49,225 nucleotides of DNA from an uncultured Candidatus Saccharibacteria bacterium (GCA_948514425.1 CAOQYN010000002.1:1-49225), one strand, 5' to 3'. Positions 15,951 through 25,756 are shown, counted from the first letter of the stretch. The notes: generated by a model from the sequence alone, not told the origin. Translations and numbers: made by a program.

Positions 15951-17171
15951 ATGAAACTGCGAAATTTCCATAAATCTCAGAAAGGCGTCGCTTCGCTTTA
16001 TGCTGTCATTTTTGCCACAATACTATTTGGAGTCATTACGCTTAGCTTTGTGCGGATTATCCTGTCCGAAGCACGTCAGAGCGACGACGATGAATTGTCC
16101 CAATCTGCGTACGACTCCGCTCTTGCTGGCGTCGAGGATGCAAAACGTGCCGTCAATAAATATTACGATTGTCTCAACGGCGGCAATGATAAAGCTTATT
16201 GCGATACGAATTTTAATCCTTTTGACGCTAGCTGCGAAGACTTCACGAGCACAACCTCAAAACTTAAACGTACACTCGGCTATCAGAACGTCGAAGGCGA
16301 AATTAAAATCCAAGAGAGTAACACCCTTAGCAATGGCGACGATACCGCAACCGACCAAGCTTACACTTGCATCACGATGTCAAGAGTTGTCGAAGATTAT
16401 CGCTCTACTCTAACAAATGACACACGCGTTCGCGTTGTTCCGCTTGGTGTCGAAAGCAACGAATTGAGTAAAGTAAAAACAGTAGAGTTTAAGTGGTTTT
16501 CTGAAAATAACGGCACAGACGTCACAAACGATAGCTACAGACTTTATAAAAATAAAGGCCTAAAAAATATTAATGATACCTCCAAAGTGCCAGTCATCGC
16601 CCTAACGCTCCTACATACTGGACCTAACTTCCAAATCAGCGAATTCAATAATAGTACTTCTCCCAACTATAGCACAATGATCCTGCTACCAAGCGATTCG
16701 GACGAAGCCACCAATAATCCCATTAGCTGGTCGGAAATTCAGAAAGCAGGCAATTCTGACTACAACAATGCGCCATTTTTAGTCCGTTGCAGTCAAGGTG
16801 AATTTGCGTGTACAGCCAAGCTTGATCTTGCGAATAATCTCCAAAATGGCGGCAATGCTATGTTGGTCATCTCCATGCCTTATGGAGAAACCGTGTCTGA
16901 TTTTGCTATATCAATGTACGATGCATCTGGGGACGTTATTAAATTTGAAGGTACCCAGATTAGCGTCGATTCTACTGGTCGCGCCAACCAACTCTATCGT
17001 CGCATCGAAACACGTCTCGATCCTGCTGACGGATATTTCCCTTATCCACAGTTTGCTATAGAATTAGACGGCGACTCCGATTCTAAGCTCTGGAAAAACT
17101 TCTGGGTCACGTACAACTGTTGGACTCAGGGCGGTCCATGTACATCAAATAACGGTGTTTTACCAGAGTAG
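15951..17171 (+). CDS. PilX-like minor pilin
   Basis: The ATG at 15951 has AGGAG upstream and gives a 406-residue protein. The N-terminus reads KSQKGVASLYAVIFATILFG, followed by the typical PilX stretch SQSAYDSALAGVEDAKRAVN. The glycine-based cleavage site is present (KG^VAS) but Glu at +5 is missing, as in PilX/GspK-like proteins that sit at the pilus tip. The frame is open further upstream, but that part overlaps the preceding gene out of phase. The large C-terminal domain contains several Cys residues. It closes the four-gene operon, and no terminator is obvious before the next promoter. Confidence 0.8.
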   Translation: MKLRNFHKSQKGVASLYAVIFATILFGVITLSFVRIILSEARQSDDDELSQSAYDSALAGVEDAKRAVNKYYDCLNGGNDKAYCDTNFNPFDASCEDFTSTTSKLKRTLGYQNVEGEIKIQESNTLSNGDDTATDQAYTCITMSRVVEDYRSTLTNDTRVRVVPLGVESNELSKVKTVEFKWFSENNGTDVTNDSYRLYKNKGLKNINDTSKVPVIALTLLHTGPNFQISEFNNSTSPNYSTMILLPSDSDEATNNPISWSEIQKAGNSDYNNAPFLVRCSQGEFACTAKLDLANNLQNGGNAMLVISMPYGETVSDFAISMYDASGDVIKFEGTQISVDSTGRANQLYRRIETRLDPADGYFPYPQFAIELDGDSDSKLWKNFWVTYNCWTQGGPCTSNNGVLPE

Positions 17172-17211
17172 TATGCTATAATAATACAGAACATAAAAGG
17201 AGTTAATACGT

Positions 17212-17757
17212 ATGGCACAATTAGATAAAAATAGCAAAACTTGGAAGAATCTTGAGTCCGCCTTTGCAGGTGAATCTCAAGCTGCTATCAAATATCAGTA
17301 TTTCGCATCTCGCGCCAAAAAGGATGGCTACGAACAGATTAGTAGTATCTTTGATGAGACATCACACAATGAGAAAGAACATGCTAAAATCTGGTATAAG
17401 TTTATGCATGATGGCAAAGTAGGTTCAACTTCCGAAAATCTCGAAGCCGCTGCTAAGGGTGAAAACTACGAGTGGACAACGATGTACGAAGATTTTGCTC
17501 GTGAAGCACGCGAAGAGGGTTATGATGAAATCGCCGCTAAGTTTGAACAAGTTGCTGCAATCGAAAAAGAACACGAAGCACGCTATTTGAAGCTTCATAA
17601 CGAAGTTGAACACGATGTCGTATTTAAAGGGAACGATGTTACGGTTTGGAAATGTCGTAACTGTGGTTACGTTTTCACTGGAGAAGAAGCTCCCGAAGTA
17701 TGCCCAGTTTGCTCTCATCCACGCGCTTTCTTTGAGATCCGCGCTGAAAACTACTAG
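17212..17757 (+). CDS. Rubrerythrin
   Basis: The 181-residue protein reduces peroxide in the cytoplasm using a diiron site. The N-terminal four-helix ferritin-like domain shows ESQAAIKYQYFA, then HNEKEHAKIW, and in the second half FAREAREEGY and AAIEKEHEARY, which supply the Glu/His ligands. The C-terminal rubredoxin-like domain has CRNCGYVF and CPVCSHPRAFF for one Fe(Cys)4. Length and order match classical rubrerythrins. A TATAAT box with an AAAGGAG site precedes the ATG, and a strong terminator follows, so it is a monocistronic unit. Confidence 0.95.
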   Translation: MAQLDKNSKTWKNLESAFAGESQAAIKYQYFASRAKKDGYEQISSIFDETSHNEKEHAKIWYKFMHDGKVGSTSENLEAAAKGENYEWTTMYEDFAREAREEGYDEIAAKFEQVAAIEKEHEARYLKLHNEVEHDVVFKGNDVTVWKCRNCGYVFTGEEAPEVCPVCSHPRAFFEIRAENY

Positions 17758-17768
17758 GAATAAAGATC

Positions 17769-17798
17769 AAAAAGAGGTAGTATGCACTACCTCTTTTT
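17769..17798 (+). terminator. Strong intrinsic terminator after rubrerythrin
   Basis: AAAAAGAGGTAGT and ACTACCTCTTTTT form a perfect 13-bp stem around ATGC, ending in a T-run. It immediately precedes the -10 box of ruvB (17806-17811). Confidence 0.9.
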
Positions 17799-17820
17799 GA
17801 TATGTTATAATTAAGGGATA

Positions 17821-18879
17821 ATGGGAATTGAGAGAAGCATAGATACTGAACCAGCCAAGCCTCCAAAAGAGTCTCATAGGCTAGTCGATTCGAGTTTAGA
17901 CAGTAGTGATCTTGCCGAACAAAACGAAGAAGCAACTCTGCGTCCACTTACTTTTGCGGATTATATCGGTCAAGAAAGGCTAAAGACCAATCTTAAGCTT
18001 GCTATTGATGCCGTCAAAAAGCGCGATGATGGCACTACTCTAGATCATGTTTTGCTTTATGGCCCCCCAGGTTTAGGAAAAACCACAATGGCCAACGTGA
18101 TTGCGCGCGAAATGGGCGCAAACTTGCGCGTCACATCTGGGCCAGCAATTGAACGTGCTGGCGACCTTGCTTCAATTTTGACCAATCTTCAAGACGGCGA
18201 CGTGCTTTTTATTGATGAGATACACCGCCTCCGCCGTGCTGTCGAGGAGATTTTGTACTCGGCAATGGAGGATTATAAACTCGACATCGTAATCGGCAAA
18301 GGCCCTGCTGCTCGCTCGGTGCGTCTAGATTTGCCTCGGTTTACCGTCATCGGAGCCACCACGCGCACCGGATCGCTTGCTGGTCCACTGCGTGACCGTT
18401 TTGGACTCATACATCGTCTTGAATATTACAAAATCCCCGAAATTGAGCGTATTATTAGTCGCACCGCTAACTTGCTTGGTACTGGCATAGCGCCAGAAGC
18501 TACCAATCTCCTTGCTACTCGCTCCCGGCTTACTCCCCGTATTGCCAATCGTCTCACTAAGCGTGTGCGGGACTATGCTGACGTTAATGGAGACGGTTTC
18601 ATTGACGTTGAGCTTGCTGCCTCTGCCCTCGAGATGATGGAGATTGACGATCTTGGTCTCGACCCTGCCGATCGCAATATGCTTGAACTGATGCTGGAAA
18701 ATTATGGCAATCGCCCCGTCGGGCTCAATACGATCGCTGCTCTAACTGGTGACGAATCGGCCACAATTGAAGATTATTACGAACCTTATATGTTGCAGCT
18801 TGGTCTGATTGAACGTACGCCGCGTGGTCGCGCCGTGACGGCAAAAGCTAAGAAACATCTAGCAAAAAACAAAGCCTAA
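17821..18879 (+). CDS. ruvB: Holliday junction branch migration helicase RuvB
   Basis: This 352-residue AAA+ motor drives branch migration with RuvA. Visible motifs are [12 protein letters not shown], Walker [12 protein letters not shown], Walker [10 protein letters not shown], the sensor region [18 protein letters not shown], and the C-terminal winged helix with RTPRGRAVT. The length is normal. TATAAT at 17806-17811 lies 9 nt before the ATG, so translation is probably leaderless. ruvA and ruvC are not adjacent. Confidence 0.97.
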   Translation: MGIERSIDTEPAKPPKESHRLVDSSLDSSDLAEQNEEATLRPLTFADYIGQERLKTNLKLAIDAVKKRDDGTTLDHVLLYGPPGLGKTTMANVIAREMGANLRVTSGPAIERAGDLASILTNLQDGDVLFIDEIHRLRRAVEEILYSAMEDYKLDIVIGKGPAARSVRLDLPRFTVIGATTRTGSLAGPLRDRFGLIHRLEYYKIPEIERIISRTANLLGTGIAPEATNLLATRSRLTPRIANRLTKRVRDYADVNGDGFIDVELAASALEMMEIDDLGLDPADRNMLELMLENYGNRPVGLNTIAALTGDESATIEDYYEPYMLQLGLIERTPRGRAVTAKAKKHLAKNKA

Positions 18880-18914
18880 CTTGCGTTTCCTATTGTACTT
18901 ATCTTGGTTTGGAC

Positions 18915-18920
18915 TATAAT
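18915..18920 (+). promoter_or_regulatory. -10 box of the agmatine deiminase operon
   Basis: TATAAT lies 6 nt before the ATG at 18927. A TTG at 18909 in the same frame would lie upstream of this box and is therefore not the start. Confidence 0.65.
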
Positions 18921-18926
18921 AAAGCC

Positions 18927-19946
18927 ATGGATAATCCTTACGTTTTAAATCACAAAACTCCAACTCGTAAAGACTATATCGATACTTCTGATTTTGATCA
19001 ATCAGAGATACTTGATATGGTAAAAGTATCGACGGTAGTGCGTGATTACATTAAATCTGGCGGTACGCTCGATACACTTTACCACAAAAATTTAGCCATG
19101 ATTTTTGAACAAAAATCAACTCGTACACGCGTTTCGTTCGAAGTCGGCATGGAACAGCTTGGAGGCCATGCTCTCAATTTGGCGCCTGGCTCTATACAGC
19201 TCGGTGCGCATGAGACTATTGGCGATACAGCTCAGGTTTTAAGTCGTATGTGTGATATGATTATGGCTCGTGTCGATCGCCATGAAAGCATTTTTGAATT
19301 AGCGGCTAGATCATCTGTTCCAGTAATCAATGGTATGTCTGATTACAATCACCCAACTCAGGAGCTAGGTGATATTATAACAATTTTTGATCATTTACCT
19401 AAAGACAAGCCTTGGAATAAGGTAAAAGTTGTTTTCGCCGGTGATCGTACACAGGTTTGCGCTTCACTTATGATGATCACTACAAAAATGGGTATGAACT
19501 TTATTCAATATGGCCCACCAGCAAAATGGCTAAGTGATGACTTTTTGAAGATTGGCCGAGCCAACAACCAAATGTATGGTGGCAGTGTTCATGTTACCGA
19601 CAACCCAGCTTATCTTGAAGGCGCTGATTTTATCTATACCGACGTTTGGTATGGTCTTTACGATAAAGAGACGCCAAAAGAAGTTTATATGCGTGAATTC
19701 TATCCAAAGTATCAGGTGAACGATGAAATGTTAGCTATGACTGGGAATCCAAATGTCAAATTTATGCATTGTCTTCCTGCTATTCGTAATGAGGAAGTTA
19801 CCGATAGTGTCCTAGATGGCCCACACTCTGTCGCTTGGGATGAAGCGGAGAATCGTTTAACTGCGCAACGTGGTTTGCTGCTTTATTTTAGTGGTAAAGC
19901 TCAAGAAGCGCTCGACACAATCAAAAGGCAAAAGGAGGAGAAATAA
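18927..19946 (+). CDS. ptcA: Putrescine carbamoyltransferase
   Basis: The 339-residue enzyme converts N-carbamoylputrescine and phosphate to putrescine and carbamoyl phosphate. The carbamoyl-phosphate site STRTRVSFE, then HPTQELGD and HCLPAIRNEEVTD, are present. The blocks MEQLGGHALNLAPGSIQLG and HETIGDTAQVLSRM closely resemble the Enterococcus putrescine enzyme as I recall it, more than ornithine carbamoyltransferase. Neighbours (antiporter and agmatine deiminase) support this choice. The ATG at 18927 is set by the -10 box just upstream. The C-terminal tail seems shorter than in the Enterococcus enzyme. Its stop overlaps the antiporter start (TAATG). Confidence 0.85.
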   Translation: MDNPYVLNHKTPTRKDYIDTSDFDQSEILDMVKVSTVVRDYIKSGGTLDTLYHKNLAMIFEQKSTRTRVSFEVGMEQLGGHALNLAPGSIQLGAHETIGDTAQVLSRMCDMIMARVDRHESIFELAARSSVPVINGMSDYNHPTQELGDIITIFDHLPKDKPWNKVKVVFAGDRTQVCASLMMITTKMGMNFIQYGPPAKWLSDDFLKIGRANNQMYGGSVHVTDNPAYLEGADFIYTDVWYGLYDKETPKEVYMREFYPKYQVNDEMLAMTGNPNVKFMHCLPAIRNEEVTDSVLDGPHSVAWDEAENRLTAQRGLLLYFSGKAQEALDTIKRQKEEK

Positions 19947-21391
19947 TGCCTAAAAAACATAAATATAAATTCAGGCTGTTTAGCGCTGTACTCGCTACAG
20001 TCTGTATTATCCTGGTGGGTGATGCCGTTGCGCCGACTGCATCAATTGGTAATTCACAGTATGTTTGGTGGATTATTATGATTTTAGGATTCTTTATTCC
20101 TTATGGGTTAATTTCAGCCGAACTTGGCACTCAATATCCCTCCGAAGGTGGGATTTATACATGGGTGAAAAAGGCTTTTGGCGAAAAATGGGCTGGACGT
20201 GTCGCATGGTTTTATTGGGTGAATTATCCACTATGGATTGCCTCATTGGCTGATCTTGTTACAACCTATCTTATGCAAATGCTTGGTTTTGATATGACCT
20301 GGCCGTTGATTTTAGCGATTCAGATTTTCTACATCGTTCTTGTTAGTGTCTTGGGCTGTTTGCGTATGTCGCAAAGCGATGTTTTAGCAAACGTTGGCGC
20401 CATTGCTAAGTTTATATTTATGGCTGGTCTTGGTGGCCTCGGTATTTACATACTGATTACGCGTGGCACAGCAAATCCAATTAATTCAATCGGAGATCTA
20501 ATTCCGCTTGTTGGCGAGAATGGCGGTCTCGACTTCGCTGGTCTTGGCTTTGTTTCCTTAATCATTTTCAATATGCTTGGTTTTGAAGTCGTTTCAACTT
20601 TTGCTGACGACCTTGAAAACCCAAAGAAGCAAATTCCTAAGGCTATTATTTACGGCGGTATCCTAATTGCAATTTTCTACCTTCTACCAAGTTTCGGTAT
20701 TGGCGTTGCAATTCCAGTTGAAGAGCTCAGCACGGATACTGGCTTACTTGATTCATATCAAATCCTTCTCGAAAGTGTCGGTCTGACTGCTGGTGCAATC
20801 CAAGCCATCATCGTGGTTGTTGGCGGGTTATTTATCTACACCCTCATCACTAATATTGCTGCCTGGAACTTTGGCGTTAACTCTGTCATTGCTTATGCTG
20901 CTGAAGATGGAACGTTCCCAAAATCCTGGGCTAAACGCAATAAAGATGGTGTACCTTATGTTGTTTCGATTTGGACGGGCATCATCGCTACAATTATCTC
21001 AGTAGGCGGCATTCTCTGCGCAGAATTCGTTAGCGAAGATATCACTAACTTGTTCTGGACTTTCTTCTCGCTCAGTCTTGTATGTCTGCTACTTGTTTAT
21101 CTACCAATGTTTCTGGCTTTTTGGAAATTACACCGTCAAGGCCAAGCTACTAAAAACGGTTTCTGGATTGAGGGTGGTAAATTTAAAATTGCATTTTATA
21201 GCTTTGTTCCATTTATCCTATTGCTCATTGCCTTACTTTTTACGCTTTTCCCTGAATTTAATCTTGAAATGTTCGAATATCAATGGCCGCTCATCACGGG
21301 CGTTTGTATTGCGGTGATTATTGGTGAAATCATGGTAAACGGCCATCGTCGTAACACTCAAACCACTAAACAAATAACTGAGGAAGCATAA
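19946..21391 (+). CDS. aguD: APC-family agmatine:putrescine antiporter
   Basis: The 481-residue membrane protein has about twelve helices and the APC-family start of helix 1 (VLATVCIILVGDAVAPTASIG). Other family marks are YPSEGGIYTWVKKAFG and NMLGFEVVSTFADDLENPKK, typical of amino acid/polyamine transporters. Between putrescine carbamoyltransferase and agmatine deiminase, the expected job is to import agmatine and export putrescine. Glutamate/GABA-type exchange would be the main alternative by sequence alone. AAGGAGGAG lies just upstream of the ATG, and the gene overlaps ptcA by one base. Confidence 0.8.
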   Translation: MPKKHKYKFRLFSAVLATVCIILVGDAVAPTASIGNSQYVWWIIMILGFFIPYGLISAELGTQYPSEGGIYTWVKKAFGEKWAGRVAWFYWVNYPLWIASLADLVTTYLMQMLGFDMTWPLILAIQIFYIVLVSVLGCLRMSQSDVLANVGAIAKFIFMAGLGGLGIYILITRGTANPINSIGDLIPLVGENGGLDFAGLGFVSLIIFNMLGFEVVSTFADDLENPKKQIPKAIIYGGILIAIFYLLPSFGIGVAIPVEELSTDTGLLDSYQILLESVGLTAGAIQAIIVVVGGLFIYTLITNIAAWNFGVNSVIAYAAEDGTFPKSWAKRNKDGVPYVVSIWTGIIATIISVGGILCAEFVSEDITNLFWTFFSLSLVCLLLVYLPMFLAFWKLHRQGQATKNGFWIEGGKFKIAFYSFVPFILLLIALLFTLFPEFNLEMFEYQWPLITGVCIAVIIGEIMVNGHRRNTQTTKQITEEA

Positions 21392-21394
21392 AAC

Positions 21395-22492
21395 ATGAAG
21401 ATCACAAAAACTACTCCAAAACAAGACGGTTACTATATGCCATCAGAACTTGCCGAGCATCGTTGTACATATATGCTTTGGCCAGAACGCGGCGACAATT
21501 GGCGCTACAATGCTGAAAAGGCCGAACATGTATTTTGCGAAGTCGCGCGTACCATTGCGAAATACGAACCCGTTGTCATGTGTGCTAGTCCACGAGAATA
21601 TCCAATTGCACTTGATCTTAATATGCCAAATGTTCAAGTCATCGAAATGACAAACAATGACGCTTGGATCCGTGACTGTGGCGCAACCTTTGTCGTCAAC
21701 GGAAAAGGTGGTTTGCGTGCTAATGATTTTGGATTTAATGCTTGGGGAGGACTCATCAATGGTCTGTATTTTCCATGGGACCAAGATGATCTCGTAGCTG
21801 CCAAAATGGCTAACGTTGAGGCTGTTGATTTTTATCGTGTACGTGAATTTATCTTGGAGGGTGGCTCAATTCATTCCGATGGTGAAGGTACGATCCTTAC
21901 GACTGAAGAGTGTTTATTAGACCCAGGTCGCAATCCAGATATGACAAAAGAACAAATTGAGGAGAAACTTAAAGAATATCTCGGCGCCGAAAAAGTCCTC
22001 TGGCTACCAAAGGGGATCTATATGGACGAAGATACCAATGGCCACGTCGATAACATTTGCCAGTTCGTTGCTCCAGGAAAAGTCGTCTTAGCATGGGAAG
22101 ACAATCAAGATGACCCACAATATGAGCGTTCAAAAGCCGCACTTGATTACCTCGAGAGTGAAACTGACGCTAAAGGTCGCAAAATTGAAGTAGTTAAACT
22201 TCATGTTCCAAATCCAATCACAATCACTGCTGAAGAATCTCAGGGAGTTGATGTTGTCGAAGGAACTTTCCCACGCAACGAAGGCGATCGTCTTCCAGCC
22301 AGCTATGTCAACTACTACAACTGCAATGGCGCAGTGATTCTACCAATCTTTAATGACGAACATGACCAAGCCGCCATTGACACGCTTCAAGAGCTATTCC
22401 CAGACAAAGTAATCGAGCCAATTTACGCTCGTGAAATTCTTCTCGGTGGTGGCAACATTCACTGCATTACGCAACAAGTGCCAAGACCATAA
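21395..22492 (+). CDS. aguA: Agmatine deiminase
   Basis: The 365-residue enzyme hydrolyses agmatine to N-carbamoylputrescine and ammonia in the cytoplasm. It has the peptidylarginine-deiminase-like fold, with AEHRCTYMLWPER, NDAWIRDCGATFVV, the catalytic His region DTNGHVDNICQF and the nucleophile Cys in LLGGGNIHCITQQVP. The length is as expected. The ATG lies 3 nt after the aguD stop, so it is co-translated. The operon yields carbamoyl phosphate, but no carbamate kinase gene is nearby to harvest ATP. A hairpin terminator follows. Confidence 0.93.
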   Translation: MKITKTTPKQDGYYMPSELAEHRCTYMLWPERGDNWRYNAEKAEHVFCEVARTIAKYEPVVMCASPREYPIALDLNMPNVQVIEMTNNDAWIRDCGATFVVNGKGGLRANDFGFNAWGGLINGLYFPWDQDDLVAAKMANVEAVDFYRVREFILEGGSIHSDGEGTILTTEECLLDPGRNPDMTKEQIEEKLKEYLGAEKVLWLPKGIYMDEDTNGHVDNICQFVAPGKVVLAWEDNQDDPQYERSKAALDYLESETDAKGRKIEVVKLHVPNPITITAEESQGVDVVEGTFPRNEGDRLPASYVNYYNCNGAVILPIFNDEHDQAAIDTLQELFPDKVIEPIYAREILLGGGNIHCITQQVPRP

Positions 22493-22509
22493 AATATGTT
22501 AATCATCCC

Positions 22510-22548
22510 AGCAAGACCCGCTCATTAGCTTACCGAGAGGGTCTTGCT
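22510..22548 (+). terminator. Terminator of the agmatine operon
   Basis: AGCAAGACCC (22510-22519) pairs with GGGTCTTGCT (22539-22548), with an inner CTC/GAG pair. The gpmI -10 box TATAAT (22554-22559) follows directly. Confidence 0.75.
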
Positions 22549-22565
22549 TATGCTATAATAAGAGC

Positions 22566-24224
22566 ATGAAAGAGTTACATTATGATGGTCCAATTGTTCT
22601 AGCAATCTTAGATGGCGTCGGTCTTCGCACTGCACGTAGCGGCAATGCTGTACGACAGGCACATACCGAATTTCTTGACTATGCTATGACAAATTACCTC
22701 AATATTCCACTTGCTGCCTCTGGAGAGGCAGTGGGTATTATGTCAGGCCAAATGGGCAACTCGGAAGTCGGTCACAACGCAATTGGCGCTGGTCAGGTTA
22801 TCAAGCAGGGTATCGCTGGAATTGAAGCTGCATTCTCTACTGGTGATATTTGGGAAAGCCAAGCTTGGAAAGGCGCCATAAAATTTCTTTCGGAGGCAAA
22901 AGGGAAACAACCAACCCTGCACTTTTGCGGCATTTTTTCCGATGGTGGCGTTCATAGCGATATTAAGCACCTTGAACAGATGATTCAACGTGCTTATGAT
23001 GATGGAGTACGTCGTATTCGTATTCATTGTATCTTTGATGGTCGCGACGTTGCGCCACAATCCGAGCCAAAATACATCGAGCGACTAGAAAAGTTTTGTT
23101 CCAAATTTAAGGACGCAGATTTTCGTATTGCTTCTGGCGCAGGGCGTATGGTTGCCACAGCTGACCGCTATGAGAACGATTGGAATATGGTCAAACTTGG
23201 TTGGGACATGATGGTTCATGGCAAAGCTCCGCGCGAATTTAAATCTGCTAGTGAAGCGATTCGGATTTTTCGCCAAGAGGATCCTAAAATCCAAGATCAG
23301 TACTTGCCCGCTTTCGTTGTAGTCGAAAATTCCGCTGCAAACTCCGCTTTATCGACGCGCGCCGAAGTAGCCAAAAATTCCGCTGCCGCGCTGAAACGCG
23401 GCGCGCAACCAGTTGGCGTTGTGCGCGACGGAGATTCTTTTATTTATTATGATTTTCGTGCTGACCGTGCCGTTGAGATTGCTACAGCTTTTACGCAGGA
23501 TGACTTTGATAAATTTGAACGTGGCAAATTGCCGGACATCTTCTTCGCTGGACTAACGGAATACGACTCAGACCGCCATATTCCAAAACATATTCTTGTT
23601 CCACCAGTAAAAATTGATTCGCCGCTTAATACCTTTCTCGGCCAAAATCATATTTCGCAACTTGCCATTTCCGAGACCGTTAAGTTTGGTCATGTAACAT
23701 ACTATTTTAATGGTAATAGCTATAAGAAAGCACCGCGTGAAACTTGGATTGAAATCGAATCTGACACACGACCGTTCAATATTTGCCCCTGGATGAAATC
23801 TGTTGAAATCACTGACGCGGCCTTGGAAAATCTAAATAAATATCAGTTCATCCGCCTAAATTATCCTGGTGGTGATATGGTGGGGCATTTTGCCGAAATC
23901 GAACAGACTATTGTGGCATTGGAGGCAATTGATATTCAGCTTGCACGTCTTGCCAAAAAAGTCGACGAACTTGGTGGTATGATGATCATCACTGCCGATC
24001 ACGGGAATGCTGAGGAGCTACTCGATAAAGATGGCATACCTAAGACTTCACATACTAATAATCCAGTGCCTTGCATATTTTACGATAACACCAAAAATGC
24101 AAAATCTTACGGTAGTGCTAAAAACATTTCTGATCCAGGATTAACTAATTTAGCAGCTACGATCGCTTTGCTATTAGGACTCCCAGATTATCCAGCAAGC
24201 TGGCGTAAACCGCTAATTGGCTAA
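22566..24224 (+). CDS. gpmI: 2,3-bisphosphoglycerate-independent phosphoglycerate mutase
   Basis: The 552-residue glycolytic enzyme interconverts 3- and 2-phosphoglycerate using two Mn ions. It shows the start LAILDGVGLR, the catalytic Ser block GQMGNSEVGHNAIGAG, HCIFDGRDVAP, RADRAVEIA and the metal-binding ADHGNAEEL near the C-terminus. The length is slightly above the usual 510, with the extra residues mostly around 240-280 (KNSAAALKRGAQP). TATAAT ends 6 nt before the ATG, so the mRNA is probably leaderless. Confidence 0.95.
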   Translation: MKELHYDGPIVLAILDGVGLRTARSGNAVRQAHTEFLDYAMTNYLNIPLAASGEAVGIMSGQMGNSEVGHNAIGAGQVIKQGIAGIEAAFSTGDIWESQAWKGAIKFLSEAKGKQPTLHFCGIFSDGGVHSDIKHLEQMIQRAYDDGVRRIRIHCIFDGRDVAPQSEPKYIERLEKFCSKFKDADFRIASGAGRMVATADRYENDWNMVKLGWDMMVHGKAPREFKSASEAIRIFRQEDPKIQDQYLPAFVVVENSAANSALSTRAEVAKNSAAALKRGAQPVGVVRDGDSFIYYDFRADRAVEIATAFTQDDFDKFERGKLPDIFFAGLTEYDSDRHIPKHILVPPVKIDSPLNTFLGQNHISQLAISETVKFGHVTYYFNGNSYKKAPRETWIEIESDTRPFNICPWMKSVEITDAALENLNKYQFIRLNYPGGDMVGHFAEIEQTIVALEAIDIQLARLAKKVDELGGMMIITADHGNAEELLDKDGIPKTSHTNNPVPCIFYDNTKNAKSYGSAKNISDPGLTNLAATIALLLGLPDYPASWRKPLIG

Positions 24225-24277
24225 CTAGATATAAGCATAATTGTATTTTTCGTAAACTATGCTATATTATAAATAAG

Positions 24278-24874
24278 ATGCTAATCAATACTTCACGCCT
24301 CATTGGCTGCCCAGTTCTCAGTTTACATGTCGGTGGACGAGTTGCAACTGTTACGGATATAATCATCGATCCTGACAGTCTCAAAATTCTCGCTTGCCGT
24401 GTAGAAGGACCACTAGTTGGTAAAGAATCCGGCGACATTTTACCAATGGATAGCGTGCGCGAATTCTCTCATATCGGCATGATTGTTGATTCAACTGACG
24501 AATTTGTTGAATCTGACACTATTTTCCGTATACGCGATGTCTTAGCACTTAACTTTAACCTAGTCGGCCTTAAGGTTGAGACCAAAAAGGGAACTAAATT
24601 AGGCAAAGTAAGCGACTCGACAATTAATCCAGAAAATTGGCAAATTCAACAACTAATCGTGCAGCGCCCGCTCATTAAATCTTTTATCGACCCGGAACTC
24701 ATTATATCTCGTAATCAAATTTTTGAAGTAGATGATTATAAAGTTGTCATCAAAGACAGCGAAGCCAAGGTTAAAGAACAAGCTCAAGTCGAATTCACCC
24801 CTAACTTCATTAATCCCTTTCGTGAGCCAGATTTCGCTCCCGATTCCAGCTCTAAAGAGATCACCCACCCCTAA
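24278..24874 (+). CDS. Tandem PRC-barrel domain protein
   Basis: The 198-residue soluble protein contains two PRC-barrel-like modules. The first (about residues 1-80) has LIGCPVLSLHVGGRVATVTD and the second (about 85-165) has LVGLKVETKKGTKLGKVSD, each with the VxxxxGxxxGxVxD pattern. PRC barrels occur in RNA-processing and photosynthetic proteins and in many uncharacterised ones. No specific role can be given. TATTAT at 24265-24270 lies 7 nt before the ATG. The gene converges on recX with only 5 bp between stops. Confidence 0.75.
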   Translation: MLINTSRLIGCPVLSLHVGGRVATVTDIIIDPDSLKILACRVEGPLVGKESGDILPMDSVREFSHIGMIVDSTDEFVESDTIFRIRDVLALNFNLVGLKVETKKGTKLGKVSDSTINPENWQIQQLIVQRPLIKSFIDPELIISRNQIFEVDDYKVVIKDSEAKVKEQAQVEFTPNFINPFREPDFAPDSSSKEITHP

Positions 24875-24879
24875 AACGT

Positions 24880-25749
24880 TTAGCAGCCCTTATTCATATC
24901 GGCATCATATTTCTCTATAGCCTCTTTTGCGAGCTGATAGTTAAATCCTTGTCGTACAAGATAGTTTACCAATCTAAAGTTATCATATTTGTTACGTTTT
25001 TTTGCGATCATTTTCATGATTTCTTCATTTTCATCGCGTGCTTCTTGGCTCAAAAATTTGTTGATTATGTTAGAATCAATTCCTTTTGTACGTAGCTCTA
25101 CTTTTAAGCGTTTATGACTAATCCCGCGTCTAACATAGCGGTTCTCGATGTAATATTCTGTAAACTTCTCGTCGTTTAGATAGCCTTTGTGGATTAAACG
25201 TTCTACTACTAGCTCCATCATTTTATCTTGCAATTCCGGTAGAAGTTTTTTCTCCTCCCGTTCACGCTGTTTGTTTAACTGTCGCCGCTTGATCTGTCTA
25301 CGCTTTAGATAATTATGTGTTTCCCGTACAGAATGTGGACGTGTTAGTACCCATTCCAGTGTTCGTTGATATAATTTACCAAATTCTGACGCATCACGTA
25401 GCTCATTTAAGCGCTCGGGGCTGAGTTCTTGATCGACTTTGACGCCCAACTCCACCACTTGTGCTACATCAAGCGAGAATGCAAACCGACCATCCAGAAA
25501 CACGTTTACTCGATTAGGATCGCGTACACCTGGCGTCAATTTCGTTACTCGTGGCAAGGTTGTTTGTGCGGCTACGAACTGCTCAAGCCAATTGTCCTCA
25601 TCATTATCATCATTCTCATCGCAGCTATCTCCACTAGAGTCCTGTTGCGTATCACCCTTCTGGTTTACACCCCAAATTACTTCGTATGCTGACAATTCTT
25701 CATCTGGCTCAATCCCCCCTTCACCCAACCCTTCAATTATCAGCCCCAT
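24880..25749 (-). CDS. recX: RecX regulatory protein
   Basis: The 289-residue protein lies 7 nt downstream of recA in the same direction, the classic recX position, and probably modulates RecA filaments. The recX core covers about residues 100-289: LYQRTLEWVLTRPHSVRET, then YIENRYVRRGISHKRLKVEL and LVRQGFNYQLAKEAIEKYD, which match the three-helix repeats. The N-terminal 60 residues are acidic and low in complexity, and a lysine/arginine-rich insert (RRQIKRRQLNKQREREEKK) splits the first repeat. The start ATG at 25749 follows the recA stop closely. Confidence 0.85.
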   Translation of the reverse strand: MGLIIEGLGEGGIEPDEELSAYEVIWGVNQKGDTQQDSSGDSCDENDDNDEDNWLEQFVAAQTTLPRVTKLTPGVRDPNRVNVFLDGRFAFSLDVAQVVELGVKVDQELSPERLNELRDASEFGKLYQRTLEWVLTRPHSVRETHNYLKRRQIKRRQLNKQREREEKKLLPELQDKMMELVVERLIHKGYLNDEKFTEYYIENRYVRRGISHKRLKVELRTKGIDSNIINKFLSQEARDENEEIMKMIAKKRNKYDNFRLVNYLVRQGFNYQLAKEAIEKYDADMNKGC

Positions 25750-25756
25750 TCGCGTG

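Noticed and set aside
18927..19946. Ornithine carbamoyltransferase
   Set aside because: HCLPAIRNEEVTD and the MEQLGGHALNL region fit putrescine carbamoyltransferase better, and the neighbours are agmatine genes.
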